Shown here: positions 36,604 to 46,262 of the stretch, in pieces
Layout of the letters: each line of letters begins with the position of its first letter
Position numbering within the stretch: the stretch's first letter is position 1
Assembly (NCBI RefSeq): GCF_002135355.1
Contig: NZ_NEGE01000010.1
Coordinates: 91,199 to 155,198, forward strand
Source of the DNA: Acinetobacter sp. ANC 4169
GTDB taxonomy: Bacteria > Pseudomonadota > Gammaproteobacteria > Pseudomonadales > Moraxellaceae
Direction: 5' to 3'
Length of the DNA stretch: 64,000 bases
Translations under genes and position numbers: made by a program
The notes under the pieces: generated by a model
The model's input: only the letters and a program-made list of their open reading frames with translations
Told to the model about the DNA's origin: nothing
Databases searched by the model: none

Positions 36604-39015
36604 TTACTTTTTGCGACGATTTCTAAATAAAGCAAGACCAGCCAAGCCTAAAACACTATATATCCCAAGGCTTCCACCACCACCAGATGCTTCATTATTC
36701 GTATTTTTCTCAGTATTAAGTAAGTAAATTTTCGCATTATTTGATGATATGCCCTCTGTATCAAAAATATTATATTCAAGTTCATAATCAAACTGACTAA
36801 AATTATTTTTCACTTCAAAGTATAGCTGTCCGCCATAACAAGTATCTTTGATATAGTTACCTGGACATGGACCTTTACGATCCGCATTCACAATTAAACC
36901 AGCAGGAATGCTTGATAGCCGTATTGGCAACTCAACTCCCTGTTCATTTTTGTAAAATGTAGTCTTACTAATAGTTAAATGAGTTGTTGGTCCATCCCCA
37001 TCATCACTATCATTACTTAGCGGATTAACACTCAATGCCGAATTTGAACTTGGAGTAATCGAATAGGTATCATTCTTTGCTATAGGTGCAATATTGATAA
37101 AACTTGCCGTTATAAGCCCGGTAGATGTAACTGAGCTGTCTTGATTAGAAGTAATGCTATATGAACAGTAAGCATTACCATCTACCACCTTGCCATCCGT
37201 ACGATAAAGGATGATCTGTTTTAGATCTTCCTTCCATTCGCACTTAAAGTTAGGATCAGCAGTTCCTACAAACTCGTATACCCCACTTTTTTCAACAAAT
37301 TCACCTACACCATAGTTATGGGTCGTAATTGTATAGTTATTCGTATTTAGCGCTTTGAGTTGAATTGCACCACTAATATCCGAAGCAGGCTCTTCGCTTG
37401 GTAAAGCATTTACAAACGGATCAAAATATATAGCGCGATACTGAGCATATAGTTCGGTTAATTTTTTCAGGTCTTCATATTTTTTTAAGTCTTCTTGATC
37501 TTTTGTTCTAAGGTCCTTATCTTCTTCAGGATCAGCAAGATATCCTTTCAACTCATCAATTTTCTTTTGATAATCTGCAATAAGTGTGGTGTAAGAGCGA
37601 TTGGATAATGTCGTTATATCAGGTGCAGTTAAGCGCATACGTTCAATCGAGCCAATATCACAGGTGTTGTTCTGATCTGGATCTAATATATGAGTACTAT
37701 CTGCAATACGCGCCAAATTACGTTGATCAGTAGTACTACATCCTGGCTTACCAACATTGACCAAATCAGAATCATTCTGATTATCGATTGGATAATACAT
37801 CGGTAAAAATAAATTATATTTAGATGCAGCTTGATATGGCGACAAAATGGTCGACATGCTGGTTGAGCCTAAATTAATATTGATATTAGAACTTGTATCG
37901 CCAGCAGTGGATGCTGCTGGCAAATCACACTGTCCTGTTCCAGGATTCAGCTGCAAAGCATTTTGATATGCGTAGATCTCACGTTTAACACCTGTCAAGT
38001 CACCATTATTTAAGGCGTAACGGCAAGACTTACCTAGATTATAAGCCAGTATATTGAAATTTAAAGAAATATTTCCAGTATTATCATAATACAAAGTACT
38101 ATGAGCATTATTTTCAACAATTGTATTACTGCTTAAAGATAATTGAGAACTTGGGCTTAAACGATGATCTGGAGTATTTACAATACGAATAATACTACCA
38201 TTATTGCTATTCGCCGTGTTCTTTGCAATTGTACTTGCAGTAATTGCTACTTTTGAACTACCACATACATCAATTGAACTTAGGCTGGTTGCTGAACCAT
38301 TTTCTATAATACTGCTGTTATTAATGTTAATAAGCGCATTTGTTTTACCCAGATTTACCATACAATCCATAGCAATAACACTACCTTCATTTGCGTTATT
38401 ACCTTGTATCAGCGTATTGTCTAAAGTAATTTGATTTTCTGGCCTGTGGGCTACGAAATAGATTGCTCCACCATCTTTGGCTGAGGTTGAATTTAAAATA
38501 GCACTATTGGTCATATTTAAAGAACCGCCAATCAACAATGCCCCACCCACCTCACCTGAAGCCCCACCATCTAAAGTAACATTATATAAAGATAGTGTTG
38601 GTTCCTGATTGATGGTATTGAAAATTCGCGAGGCATTTTTTGCGCTGATTTTTGTTTTTATATTTTGGCGCGCTGGATATTCATTGGTTAAGACATCCTT
38701 TGTTGAATAATCGCCGGGCAATTTCCCATAAATATAAATTTCTGATTCTGGCGTTAATTCACTGTTAAGAATATATTCACCCTCTTCAAGCTGAATATAG
38801 TCTTTCTGCCCTCTTGTGGTATTGCCTGCACTACAACCACCATACGCCTTATTTAAACTGGCTGCTTTAATTGCTTCACGCAATGAACATTTATTGGGAT
38901 TGGTATTATCTTCATCATCGAAGGTATTCACATAAATTGTTTTTTGTTCTGCTGCCATTAATGACATCGCAGACAATATCATGGCAGTCAGTAATCCCTT
39001 TTTATAATTTTTCAT
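36604..39015 (-). CDS. CSLREA / GlyGly-CTERM surface protein (rhombotarget A-like), downstream copy
   Basis: 803 residues. Sec signal (MKNYKKGLLTAMILSAMSLMAA). The CSLREAIKAAS motif lies near residue 42, right after the start of the mature protein (FDDEDNTNPNK). The middle is rich in beta-helix-like turns (NSTSAKDGGAIYF, SSLSSIDVCGSSKVAITASTIA). The C-terminus ends with SGGGGSLGIYSVLGLAGLALFRNRRKK-type GlyGly-CTERM: Gly/Ser cluster, hydrophobic helix and basic tail. Such proteins are cut and re-anchored by rhombosortase, usually after type II secretion. A coiled region (YQKKIDELKGYLADPEEDKD) sits near 490. It follows the paralogue after 13 bp in one operon. Confidence 0.82.
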   Translation of the reverse strand: MKNYKKGLLTAMILSAMSLMAAEQKTIYVNTFDDEDNTNPNKCSLREAIKAASLNKAYGGCSAGNTTRGQKDYIQLEEGEYILNSELTPESEIYIYGKLPGDYSTKDVLTNEYPARQNIKTKISAKNASRIFNTINQEPTLSLYNVTLDGGASGEVGGALLIGGSLNMTNSAILNSTSAKDGGAIYFVAHRPENQITLDNTLIQGNNANEGSVIAMDCMVNLGKTNALININNSSIIENGSATSLSSIDVCGSSKVAITASTIAKNTANSNNGSIIRIVNTPDHRLSPSSQLSLSSNTIVENNAHSTLYYDNTGNISLNFNILAYNLGKSCRYALNNGDLTGVKREIYAYQNALQLNPGTGQCDLPAASTAGDTSSNININLGSTSMSTILSPYQAASKYNLFLPMYYPIDNQNDSDLVNVGKPGCSTTDQRNLARIADSTHILDPDQNNTCDIGSIERMRLTAPDITTLSNRSYTTLIADYQKKIDELKGYLADPEEDKDLRTKDQEDLKKYEDLKKLTELYAQYRAIYFDPFVNALPSEEPASDISGAIQLKALNTNNYTITTHNYGVGEFVEKSGVYEFVGTADPNFKCEWKEDLKQIILYRTDGKVVDGNAYCSYSITSNQDSSVTSTGLITASFINIAPIAKNDTYSITPSSNSALSVNPLSNDSDDGDGPTTHLTISKTTFYKNEQGVELPIRLSSIPAGLIVNADRKGPCPGNYIKDTCYGGQLYFEVKNNFSQFDYELEYNIFDTEGISSNNAKIYLLNTEKNTNNEASGGGGSLGIYSVLGLAGLALFRNRRKK

Positions 39016-39028
39016 AGATCATCCTTAA

Positions 39029-40843
39029 TTATTTTTTATATCGGCGTAATCCAACAAGACCCAATATGCCAAATAGACTAAAGAATCCGACAGAACCACC
39101 GGAGGTGTTCACACTCTTACTTTCCATAGCATTTTTGGGTGCTTGTACAACATTTACATTCACTTCCATATAAGGTTTTGTTTTATTAAAACGCGTAGAT
39201 GAAGTGACTAGACGGATTTTAAAAATATCGGCGCCATGCCAATCCCCTTGAGGCGTATAAACCAAGGTCCCATCTTCATTAATAGTCAACTTACCCTTTG
39301 AAGGTGTCTGTGTCTGCACCACTTGCAGACAACCTGCCTGCCATGCTTCCCCTGTAGGATTTTTACCCAGTATGGCGTCACACTCCTCTTTTGGTACCAA
39401 ATCACTATCACTGAGATGGTCAACTATGGAAATTTGGGCAGTTTCACCTATCAGCAAATCTTCACCCACAAGTCCTATTGTACTCGGCATAATAATTTCA
39501 ATTGCACCACGGTCGCACAAATCATTATCTTCATCACGCACATTATCACGTTGATCTATACGTTCGCACCCCATCACTGTTGAGGTTGAATCAGCCTGAA
39601 ACTTCCCTTTATTTATAATCAATGATTCAGCCAATTTGTTATAGCTCATCAAAATACGCGGACGAAAATATCCTAAGAAATCTTTATCCGACTTGAAATA
39701 TGGGCATAAAAGCGAATTCGGATCTTGACTCAAGGTTTTACATTTTCCATCTAATGCATCCCCTGCAATCAGCTGCGTACCTGTCCAAATATCATTTGGA
39801 TATAGACTGTCACCTGCCGTACAACTATTGGCTACAATATTGTTTTGGTTATAAGTTTTATCTGTACTTATAAAGGAGCAGTTATCATCCTGAGTGATAG
39901 GATATGGATTTCCCAAAACAATACTATTGGCAAGATAAGCTTTTTGTGCAGGTGCATTAAATTTAATCCCGGCTGTATTACCAATAACAGTCAGGCTATT
40001 TAAGCCTATGCCATCACGAACATTAATTACCCAGCCTGTATTTTTGTAAAAGGTACTATTGGCAATTTTATAGGACATAAAAGGGAACGCAGACAAAACT
40101 GTACTGTCTAAATCTGCAGCTGAATATATATTTGCAGCGCTTGCTAAATTGGTCTCATTTTCCCGAAAAACAGAGTTTGATATTCTAAATTGCGGAACCC
40201 GACTATAAATAATGGCGCCTTCATCCGCCTTGTTCTTTTCAAATAAACTGTATTTAATTTCAACTAGACTACGTGATACTGACTCTGCTTCAGTCGGTAC
40301 ACCCACATTGTAAATGGCACCACCTTGAGTGGCGATACCATCCGTTAGTTTCACATGATCTAAAACTAAATATTCATTATTGAAAATTAAACCGCCTTGT
40401 GTAGCACAAACACTCTGACCACATCCCTGCAGATTCACTTCAATGAGATTAACTTGAACTAAACCTTTTTTTGCATCATCAATATAAAAGATATTATCCT
40501 TGCCCACCATTTTAATAGTGGCATTATTTAAACCTGGTTTAGTCTCGTTTGAAAAGCTGCTATCGTAGACAGTTTTTAAAGTCAGTGCTGCCGTAATTTT
40601 AATTTGGCTATCTAATTTATATGTGGTTGTTTTTTCAAGCACAATAGTTGAACTGGAACCTTTCCCTCCACAGCCCAAATGACCTTCTTCAGGTAATTCC
40701 AGATTGACATATTCTATTGCTTCACGTAATGAACATTCCTTGTCATCTTTTTTAACATCTTCAGTCGTGTTTACGATAATGTCGGCACTATAAGCATGTC
40801 CTGCAACGCATAACATCCCTATACCTATGCTCCGTTTGAGCAT
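39029..40843 (-). CDS. rbtA: CSLREA / GlyGly-CTERM surface protein (rhombotarget A-like), upstream copy
   Basis: 604 residues. Signal peptide (MLKRSIGIGMLCVAGHAYS). CSLREAIEYVN near residue 37. Beta-helix-like middle (IKYSLFEKNKADEGAIIYSRVPQFRISNSVF) and a cadherin/Ig-like stretch near 500-560 (GKLTINEDGTLVYTPQGDWHG). The C-terminal sorting signal is NTSGGSVGFFSLFGILGLVGLRRYKK-type: GG, hydrophobic helix, basic end. This is the pattern of Acinetobacter rhombotarget A, a rhombosortase substrate; the symbol is given from recollection. The rhombosortase gene is not in the window. Gene order with hda and AI-2E on the same strand. Confidence 0.78.
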   Translation of the reverse strand: MLKRSIGIGMLCVAGHAYSADIIVNTTEDVKKDDKECSLREAIEYVNLELPEEGHLGCGGKGSSSTIVLEKTTTYKLDSQIKITAALTLKTVYDSSFSNETKPGLNNATIKMVGKDNIFYIDDAKKGLVQVNLIEVNLQGCGQSVCATQGGLIFNNEYLVLDHVKLTDGIATQGGAIYNVGVPTEAESVSRSLVEIKYSLFEKNKADEGAIIYSRVPQFRISNSVFRENETNLASAANIYSAADLDSTVLSAFPFMSYKIANSTFYKNTGWVINVRDGIGLNSLTVIGNTAGIKFNAPAQKAYLANSIVLGNPYPITQDDNCSFISTDKTYNQNNIVANSCTAGDSLYPNDIWTGTQLIAGDALDGKCKTLSQDPNSLLCPYFKSDKDFLGYFRPRILMSYNKLAESLIINKGKFQADSTSTVMGCERIDQRDNVRDEDNDLCDRGAIEIIMPSTIGLVGEDLLIGETAQISIVDHLSDSDLVPKEECDAILGKNPTGEAWQAGCLQVVQTQTPSKGKLTINEDGTLVYTPQGDWHGADIFKIRLVTSSTRFNKTKPYMEVNVNVVQAPKNAMESKSVNTSGGSVGFFSLFGILGLVGLRRYKK

Positions 40844-40962
40844 ACCTTTCTCCTTGTATTCTTCTATATATTTTTATTCTTAAGTTGCACATTCCCTGCA
40901 ACATCGAACTATTTTGCTGTACTTTGTCACAGCTTGAATAATTTCTCAAGATTTTTTATTAT

Positions 40963-41667
40963 TTACCGATATTCATCAATCAAGGCATAAATTTGTCTTA
41001 AATTTGCATGACTAATTTTGATTTTCTCACCTTTTAACAGTTGAATCAGTTGTTCTAAAGTTTGTAATAAAATAGAAGTCTGATGAGGCCCATGCACCAG
41101 TAAATAATCGATAATTTGTTGATCTATATGAATACCCCGGCGTGATAACACTGAGGTGACCAAGGCATATCGGTCGGCATATAAACTTCCCGACGGTACT
41201 TTAACACTGACTGCCTGAGTCAAACGTGATTGTAAATCTGGAAGTTCAAGTTTTAATTCAATCGGTGCTACACGTGACGAAAAGACCAGCTGCCCCCCGC
41301 CTTCATTATTGTAGTTAATTAAATGAAAGACTGCTTTTTGCCAATGTGGAACACCACTAATTGCTTCAATATCATCCAATGCCACCAGATCATATTGATC
41401 TAATGAAGTAATCGCTTCAGTGGGTGCATCCAGCAATTCAAGCAGTGAAACCTGAATTGCCGACTTGCCAATTTCCAGATAAGAATCGCAAATAGCAGAA
41501 AGTAGATGACTCTTGCCAGATCCCGCACCGCCATACACATAAAAGCGGTTCATTAAACCCGCATGTAATTGTCGAACTGCATCAATAACATGTCCCCATC
41601 CCGGCCCAGAAAAATCGCTAATTCTGGCATCCAGTTGAGGTTCAATATCTAATTGCAGTTGACGCAT
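40963..41667 (-). CDS. hda: Hda, regulatory inactivator of DnaA
   Basis: An AAA+ protein that, with the DNA-loaded sliding clamp, stimulates ATP hydrolysis on DnaA. 234 residues. The N-terminal clamp-binding motif QLQLDI is at 3-8; Walker A GGAGSGKS at 46-53; Walker B LVALDDIEAI; sensor and arginine-finger region ELKLELPDLQSRLTQ; C-terminal lid. Follows the AI-2E gene by 9 bp, one transcript. An unusual DnaA-box cluster lies 15 kb away (56281-56623). Confidence 0.93.
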   Translation of the reverse strand: MRQLQLDIEPQLDARISDFSGPGWGHVIDAVRQLHAGLMNRFYVYGGAGSGKSHLLSAICDSYLEIGKSAIQVSLLELLDAPTEAITSLDQYDLVALDDIEAISGVPHWQKAVFHLINYNNEGGGQLVFSSRVAPIELKLELPDLQSRLTQAVSVKVPSGSLYADRYALVTSVLSRRGIHIDQQIIDYLLVHGPHQTSILLQTLEQLIQLLKGEKIKISHANLRQIYALIDEYR

Positions 41668-41676
41668 ATATGAGCT

Positions 41677-42903
41677 TTAACCTTCAGATTCTTTATTGTC
41701 TATCAATCCAATCTTACTCGATTTTTCAGCATCTTGCAGATTTTTTACAGGCTGATCTTTTAGCTCTACATCCACATTAAGCTGCTCGCTTTCAATTGAA
41801 ACCGATCCGATATCTGCATTCTGAATCACCACTTGAGGTTGCCCATAAATACGGCTCTTTTCATAGCACTCTCGTGCGTGACGCAACAGTACAACAATAA
41901 TGGCGGCTACTGGCAAAGCAATCAACATGCCCAAGAAACCCGCAAGCTGGGCACCAGCCAATACTGCAAACACCACTGCGACAGGAGACAGACCAATTTT
42001 ATCACCCAACAAGAAAGGTTGCAGGATATAACCTTCTACGGTCTGACCGACCATAAAAACCACACCGACAAGTGCAAGATGAACCCAGTCAAGACCAAAC
42101 TGAAATAAAGCAGCGATAACAGCAGCGATAATTCCTACTGCAAAACCCAGATAAGGAATAATACTGGCCAGCCCTGCAATCATGCCAATAATTAAGCCCA
42201 CTTCTAGTCCAATCAGTTGCAAACCCACAGCATATACAATGCCGAGCAAAAGCATCACCAGAAATTGACCTTTAACAAAAGCACCTAAAACACTGTGACA
42301 TTCACTAACAATATTTAAGGTTGCCTTTTCATATGGGCGGGGAATCAATCTGCGGAAACTGTCCAGCATGCGGTCCCAATCCAGCAGAAAATAGAAGGCA
42401 ATGATTGGAATTAATATGATGGTTCCACCAATCTGAATAAAATTCAGGCCAGACTGAGCGACTTTTAGCACCAATGCTTGAACACTGTCTGCACTATAAT
42501 TGGTCTGAATGTAGTCCATAATGGCCGATGACATCTGCTCGGTATCGATTTCCATCGGTGCGAGGTTAAATGTATGAGACAACCAAGGCAGGAAGGTATA
42601 GTTCACCCAGTGAATGCCTGCGGGAATGCTGGTCTTGGCATACATCAGCTGTTTCCAGACCAATGGAGCCAGATACCACATTGCCCAAGTCACTACAACG
42701 CCAATCCCTATAAAAACTACACTAATTGCCAGCCATCTTGGTAAGCCAATTTTATGTAATTTATCAACCAATGGACTGAATAAATAAGCAATTAAAAATG
42801 CCCCAATGAAGGGTAATACTACCGGTTTAAGCAGGTACAGAACCCAAAGGATAAATGCGATTGCTGCAAGTATAAAAATGCGTCGTGAAGTGCGGTCGAC
42901 CAT
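41677..42903 (-). CDS. AI-2E family (PerM/TqsA-like) transporter
   Basis: 408 residues, seven or eight membrane helices: two at the N-terminus (FILAAIAFILWVLYLLKPVVLPFIGAFLIAYLF), then WLAISVVFIGIGVVVTWAMW, a periplasmic segment (about 85-160), and a C-terminal membrane block with GLASIIPYLGFAVGIIAAVIAAL and VGQTVEGYILQPFLLGDKIGLSPVAVVFAVLAG. The family includes PerM and the autoinducer-2 exporter TqsA; the substrate is unknown. Acidic tail. First gene of the operon with hda; divergent from purM. Confidence 0.9.
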   Translation of the reverse strand: MVDRTSRRIFILAAIAFILWVLYLLKPVVLPFIGAFLIAYLFSPLVDKLHKIGLPRWLAISVVFIGIGVVVTWAMWYLAPLVWKQLMYAKTSIPAGIHWVNYTFLPWLSHTFNLAPMEIDTEQMSSAIMDYIQTNYSADSVQALVLKVAQSGLNFIQIGGTIILIPIIAFYFLLDWDRMLDSFRRLIPRPYEKATLNIVSECHSVLGAFVKGQFLVMLLLGIVYAVGLQLIGLEVGLIIGMIAGLASIIPYLGFAVGIIAAVIAALFQFGLDWVHLALVGVVFMVGQTVEGYILQPFLLGDKIGLSPVAVVFAVLAGAQLAGFLGMLIALPVAAIIVVLLRHARECYEKSRIYGQPQVVIQNADIGSVSIESEQLNVDVELKDQPVKNLQDAEKSSKIGLIDNKESEG

Positions 42904-43005
42904 AGAAACTCGCCTTTTTTCGGTTTATTTGTTCTAGACAGTAAAATATTTTAATAAAGATAGCATTTTAGCGCATAAATAACATAAGAGTTTCGTATAT
43001 TCGGG

Positions 43006-43011
43006 TATAAT
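43006..43011 (+). promoter_or_regulatory. Probable -10 box of the purM promoter
   Basis: TATAAT, perfect, 27 bp before the purM ATG; no good -35 at 16-18 bp upstream (region CATAAG at about 42983). GGAG at 43026 is the ribosome site. Confidence 0.5.
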
Positions 43012-43037
43012 CGCGGCGCGAATGCGGAGACTTCATT

Positions 43038-44105
43038 ATGAGCAACTCAACTTCCCCTAACACTGGTTTAAGCTATAAAGATGCAGGTGTCGACATTGAA
43101 GCGGGCGACTTACTCGTCGATCGTATCAAATCTGTCGCAAAACGTACTTCTCGTCCTGAAGTCATGGGCGGACTAGGCGGTTTCGGTGCACTTTGTAAAA
43201 TCCCTAAAGGTTATGAAGAACCTGTTCTCGTATCTGGCACAGATGGTGTTGGTACAAAATTACGTTTGGCATTGAATCTAAACCGTCATGACACAATTGG
43301 TCAGGACTTGGTGGCAATGTGTGTCAACGATCTTATTGTATGTGGTGCTGAACCATTATTCTTCCTCGATTACTATGCAACTGGTCATCTGAATGTTGAC
43401 GTAGCAGCAAACGTAGTGACTGGTATTGGTAAAGGTTGTGAGCTTGCAGGCTGTGCATTGGTCGGTGGTGAAACTGCTGAAATGCCAGGCATGTATGAAG
43501 GCGAAGACTATGACCTAGCAGGCTTTTGTGTAGGTGTTGTTGAGCAAAGCAAGATTATTGATGGCTCTAAAGTTAAAGCTGGAGATGTTTTGATTGGGGT
43601 TGCTTCATCAGGTGCTCATTCAAACGGATACTCTCTACTTCGTAAAATCTTTGATGTAAAAAATGTTGATTTAACACAAATCGTAGATGGTCGACCATTA
43701 GCAGATACTGCAATGGAGCCAACACGTATTTATGTTAAATCTATTCTTCAATTGCTTAAAGAAGTTGATGTTCATGCCATGGCGCACATCACTGGTGGCG
43801 GTTTACCAGGTAACTTACCTCGTGTACTTCCAAATGGTGCTCAAGCAGTCATTAACGAATCTTCATGGCAATGGCCAGAATTGTTTAAACTGCTTCAAAA
43901 AGAAGGTGGTGTTGAACAATTCGAGATGTATCGTGCATTCAACTGTGGCGTAGGTATGGTGATTGCTGTTGATGCAAGCGACGCTGACAAAACAATTGAA
44001 GTATTAACTGCTCAAGGCGAAAAAGCTTGGAAAATTGGTCATATCCAGGAAAATGCTGAATCAGTTGAAGGCGCAGACGAAAAAATTCGCGTTATCTTTG
44101 CTTAA
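43038..44105 (+). CDS. purM: Phosphoribosylformylglycinamidine cyclo-ligase PurM
   Basis: AIR synthetase; converts FGAM plus ATP to AIR. 355 residues. [21 protein letters not shown] at the start, [82 protein letters not shown], and [20 protein letters not shown] before the ATG. purN follows after 9 bp. Confidence 0.97.
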   Translation: MSNSTSPNTGLSYKDAGVDIEAGDLLVDRIKSVAKRTSRPEVMGGLGGFGALCKIPKGYEEPVLVSGTDGVGTKLRLALNLNRHDTIGQDLVAMCVNDLIVCGAEPLFFLDYYATGHLNVDVAANVVTGIGKGCELAGCALVGGETAEMPGMYEGEDYDLAGFCVGVVEQSKIIDGSKVKAGDVLIGVASSGAHSNGYSLLRKIFDVKNVDLTQIVDGRPLADTAMEPTRIYVKSILQLLKEVDVHAMAHITGGGLPGNLPRVLPNGAQAVINESSWQWPELFKLLQKEGGVEQFEMYRAFNCGVGMVIAVDASDADKTIEVLTAQGEKAWKIGHIQENAESVEGADEKIRVIFA

Positions 44106-44114
44106 GAACTGCGC

Positions 44115-44744
44115 ATGATCAAAATTGCTGTCCTTGTTTCAGGTAGTGGAAGTAACCTGCAAGCCCTGATTGATGCCAATCTGTCAGGTCAAATTGTCGG
44201 GGTTATTTCCAATAAACCTGAAGCTTATGCTTTAGAACGTGCTGCAAAAGCCGGGATTCAAACTGCGGTTATTGAACATAAGCAATATCCAAATCGTGAA
44301 GCCTTTGATGATGTGATGCATCAACAATTGCTGGATTGGGATGTTGATCTGGTGATTCTTGCAGGCTTCATGCGCATCTTAAGTGCCAAGTTTGTCAAAG
44401 CCTGGGAAGGGAAAATGCTCAACATTCACCCTTCTCTACTGCCTTACTATAAAGGCATGCATACCCATCAACGTGTACTCAATACGGGTGATGTATTGCA
44501 TGGTTGTACGGTGCACTACGTCACTGCTGAACTGGATGCAGGTCAGGCACTGGCGCAAGGTGTACTAAAAGTAAATCTGCATGATAATGTGCATACATTG
44601 GCAAATCGTGTACATGTGCTTGAGCATGTGATTTATCCACAAGTGGTGGAATGGATTTGTAATGGCACCATTCAGCATACTGTGCAAGGTGTGCTGTATC
44701 GCGGTCAGGCAATGAAAGAACCGGTACAATTCTGCAAGTTTTAA
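44115..44744 (+). CDS. purN: Phosphoribosylglycinamide formyltransferase PurN
   Basis: GAR transformylase using 10-formyl-THF. 209 residues. SGSGSNLQALID (9-20), NIHPSLLPYYKG with catalytic Asn103 and His105, and VTAELDAGQAL with Asp141. Terminator after the stop. purMN is an operon. Confidence 0.96.
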   Translation: MIKIAVLVSGSGSNLQALIDANLSGQIVGVISNKPEAYALERAAKAGIQTAVIEHKQYPNREAFDDVMHQQLLDWDVDLVILAGFMRILSAKFVKAWEGKMLNIHPSLLPYYKGMHTHQRVLNTGDVLHGCTVHYVTAELDAGQALAQGVLKVNLHDNVHTLANRVHVLEHVIYPQVVEWICNGTIQHTVQGVLYRGQAMKEPVQFCKF

Positions 44745-44759
44745 AGATTGCTACATCAT

Positions 44760-44788
44760 AAAAAACGCCTCAATGGAGGCGTTTTTTA
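44760..44788. terminator. Terminator between purN and the convergent P-loop gene
   Basis: AAAACGCCTC-AATG-GAGGCGTTTT with A and T runs on both sides. Confidence 0.9.
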
Positions 44789-44792
44789 ATAC

Positions 44793-45341
44793 TCATTTTT
44801 TCAATTTGTAATTTATTATATTTTGGATTTTAGTTACGACTATTTTCGTATCTTCATTCGTTAAAATTCGCGTACATGATAAATTCAAATATTGAATCAA
44901 GCGTTTTCGAATTTTGAATTCTTCTTTTTCTTGATTAGTGATGAGATAGGAACGTTGCAATTGCCTTTCTACAATTAAATTTACACATGTTTCAAAATCA
45001 AATGATGGCAAGAGTAAAAAAGTGAAACTGTCATTTTCGATCTGTTTTTTAATACGATAATAATTTTCAGAAATATCTTCTGGATAGGTCATAAATCCAG
45101 ATGAGCAAATCATAATCATTAATCTATTGTGATTAATGCTTCTCTTCAAACTCAAATAAATTTCAAGGTTTCTTTTTGCATAATTGATATAACCATTTCT
45201 ATCAATATATTCAGAAATATCTCCCTCAACCTTCATAAAGACTTCATCTAAATCCCTATAATCGATATAGAGTTGTTTAGATAACATTTTTGCAGTCGTT
45301 GTTTTTCCTGCCCCACCTGGACCAATAAAATGAATAAGCAT
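44793..45341 (-). CDS. Shikimate kinase-like P-loop NTPase (orphan)
   Basis: 182 residues. The P-loop GPGGAGKTT lies at 7-15, followed by DYRDLDEVFMKVEGDISEYI, the shikimate kinase-type acidic substrate region (D.D). However, the rest (YAKRNLEIYLSLKRSINHNRLMIMICSSGFMTYP) does not follow AroK. It is AT-rich and Lys/Ile-rich, unlike its neighbours. Probably a small-molecule kinase or an accessory gene of unknown substrate; not the housekeeping aroK. Confidence 0.65.
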   Translation of the reverse strand: MLIHFIGPGGAGKTTTAKMLSKQLYIDYRDLDEVFMKVEGDISEYIDRNGYINYAKRNLEIYLSLKRSINHNRLMIMICSSGFMTYPEDISENYYRIKKQIENDSFTFLLLPSFDFETCVNLIVERQLQRSYLITNQEKEEFKIRKRLIQYLNLSCTRILTNEDTKIVVTKIQNIINYKLKK

Positions 45342-45467
45342 TTTACATACTCCAAGTTATCAAAAGAGTAAACAAAGCAACAGAATATACGTTGCAGATA
45401 GTTTAAAAAAACAACTCAGCTCCCCTATAGCAGAAAACTGAATTGTTTTTGCGCTGATTTTTAATAT

Positions 45468-46262
45468 TTACTTTTGTATCAATTGTTTAATCAAGACCAC
45501 CGTCTCTACCGGTTTTTCCAGCGGGAACATGTGACTACCCTTTGCGACTGTATAAGGAATGCCAAATTTCTTTTTCACCATTTGTGGGAACTTACGAGGT
45601 AGAAACGGCCCTTTTTCGGCAATTAAAAGCTGTACAGGAACTTTCGGTCTAGATTGTGGTAACCACCATAAGGACGGATTAGTTCGGAAAATCTGCACTT
45701 CATCATCTCTAGAGATGGTTAACTCCACACCGCCTCGCACTTTATCTTCCGTTAAAGCATGATCGATATAGGCCTGGAAACAGGTTTCGTCAAAGTGTTG
45801 ATAAAAACCCTTGGGTCTAAGTAACTCTGCCGCCTGTTCACGACTTTCCCAATGATCTCTGCGACGTAATGATAACGATGCCGGAGACATTTTATCCACG
45901 GCTTTTAGCTTCAAGGTTTTAGCCACATGCAAAGCAAATGCTTCTTTTCCCATGATTAAAGGCGGGTCGAGCATAATCACTTGTGTAAACAATTCCGGAC
46001 GTTTCAGTGCAGCCTGAAAAGTCAGTACCGAACCCAAGGAATGCCCCAAACCAATGACCGGTCTACCCTTGGCTTGACGTACAATACTATCAATGACTTG
46101 ATTGGTCAGACTATTCCAGTGATTGTCTATGGGATAACGCTTGTCCGGCCCAAGTAATGGCACATAAATAATGTCATATTCATCTTTCAGTCCATCAAAC
46201 AGTTTTTGATAGACCTTCGATGGCACGCCATTGGCGTGCGCAAAGTGGATTACTGGTTTCAT
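45468..46262 (-). CDS. Alpha/beta hydrolase
   Basis: 264 residues. HANGVPSKVY near the start (oxyanion region), nucleophile elbow GLGHSLGSVL (Ser about 94), and GSHMFPLEKP with the likely catalytic His near the C-terminus. It may be an esterase or lipase; the substrate is unknown. Starts inside the sppA stop (ATGA), so it is translated from the same mRNA. Confidence 0.85.
   Translation of the reverse strand: MKPVIHFAHANGVPSKVYQKLFDGLKDEYDIIYVPLLGPDKRYPIDNHWNSLTNQVIDSIVRQAKGRPVIGLGHSLGSVLTFQAALKRPELFTQVIMLDPPLIMGKEAFALHVAKTLKLKAVDKMSPASLSLRRRDHWESREQAAELLRPKGFYQHFDETCFQAYIDHALTEDKVRGGVELTISRDDEVQIFRTNPSLWWLPQSRPKVPVQLLIAEKGPFLPRKFPQMVKKKFGIPYTVAKGSHMFPLEKPVETVVLIKQLIQK

Noticed and set aside
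44633..44641. Perfect TTATCCACA (DnaA box)
   Set aside because: Single site inside purN coding sequence, not clustered; likely chance.
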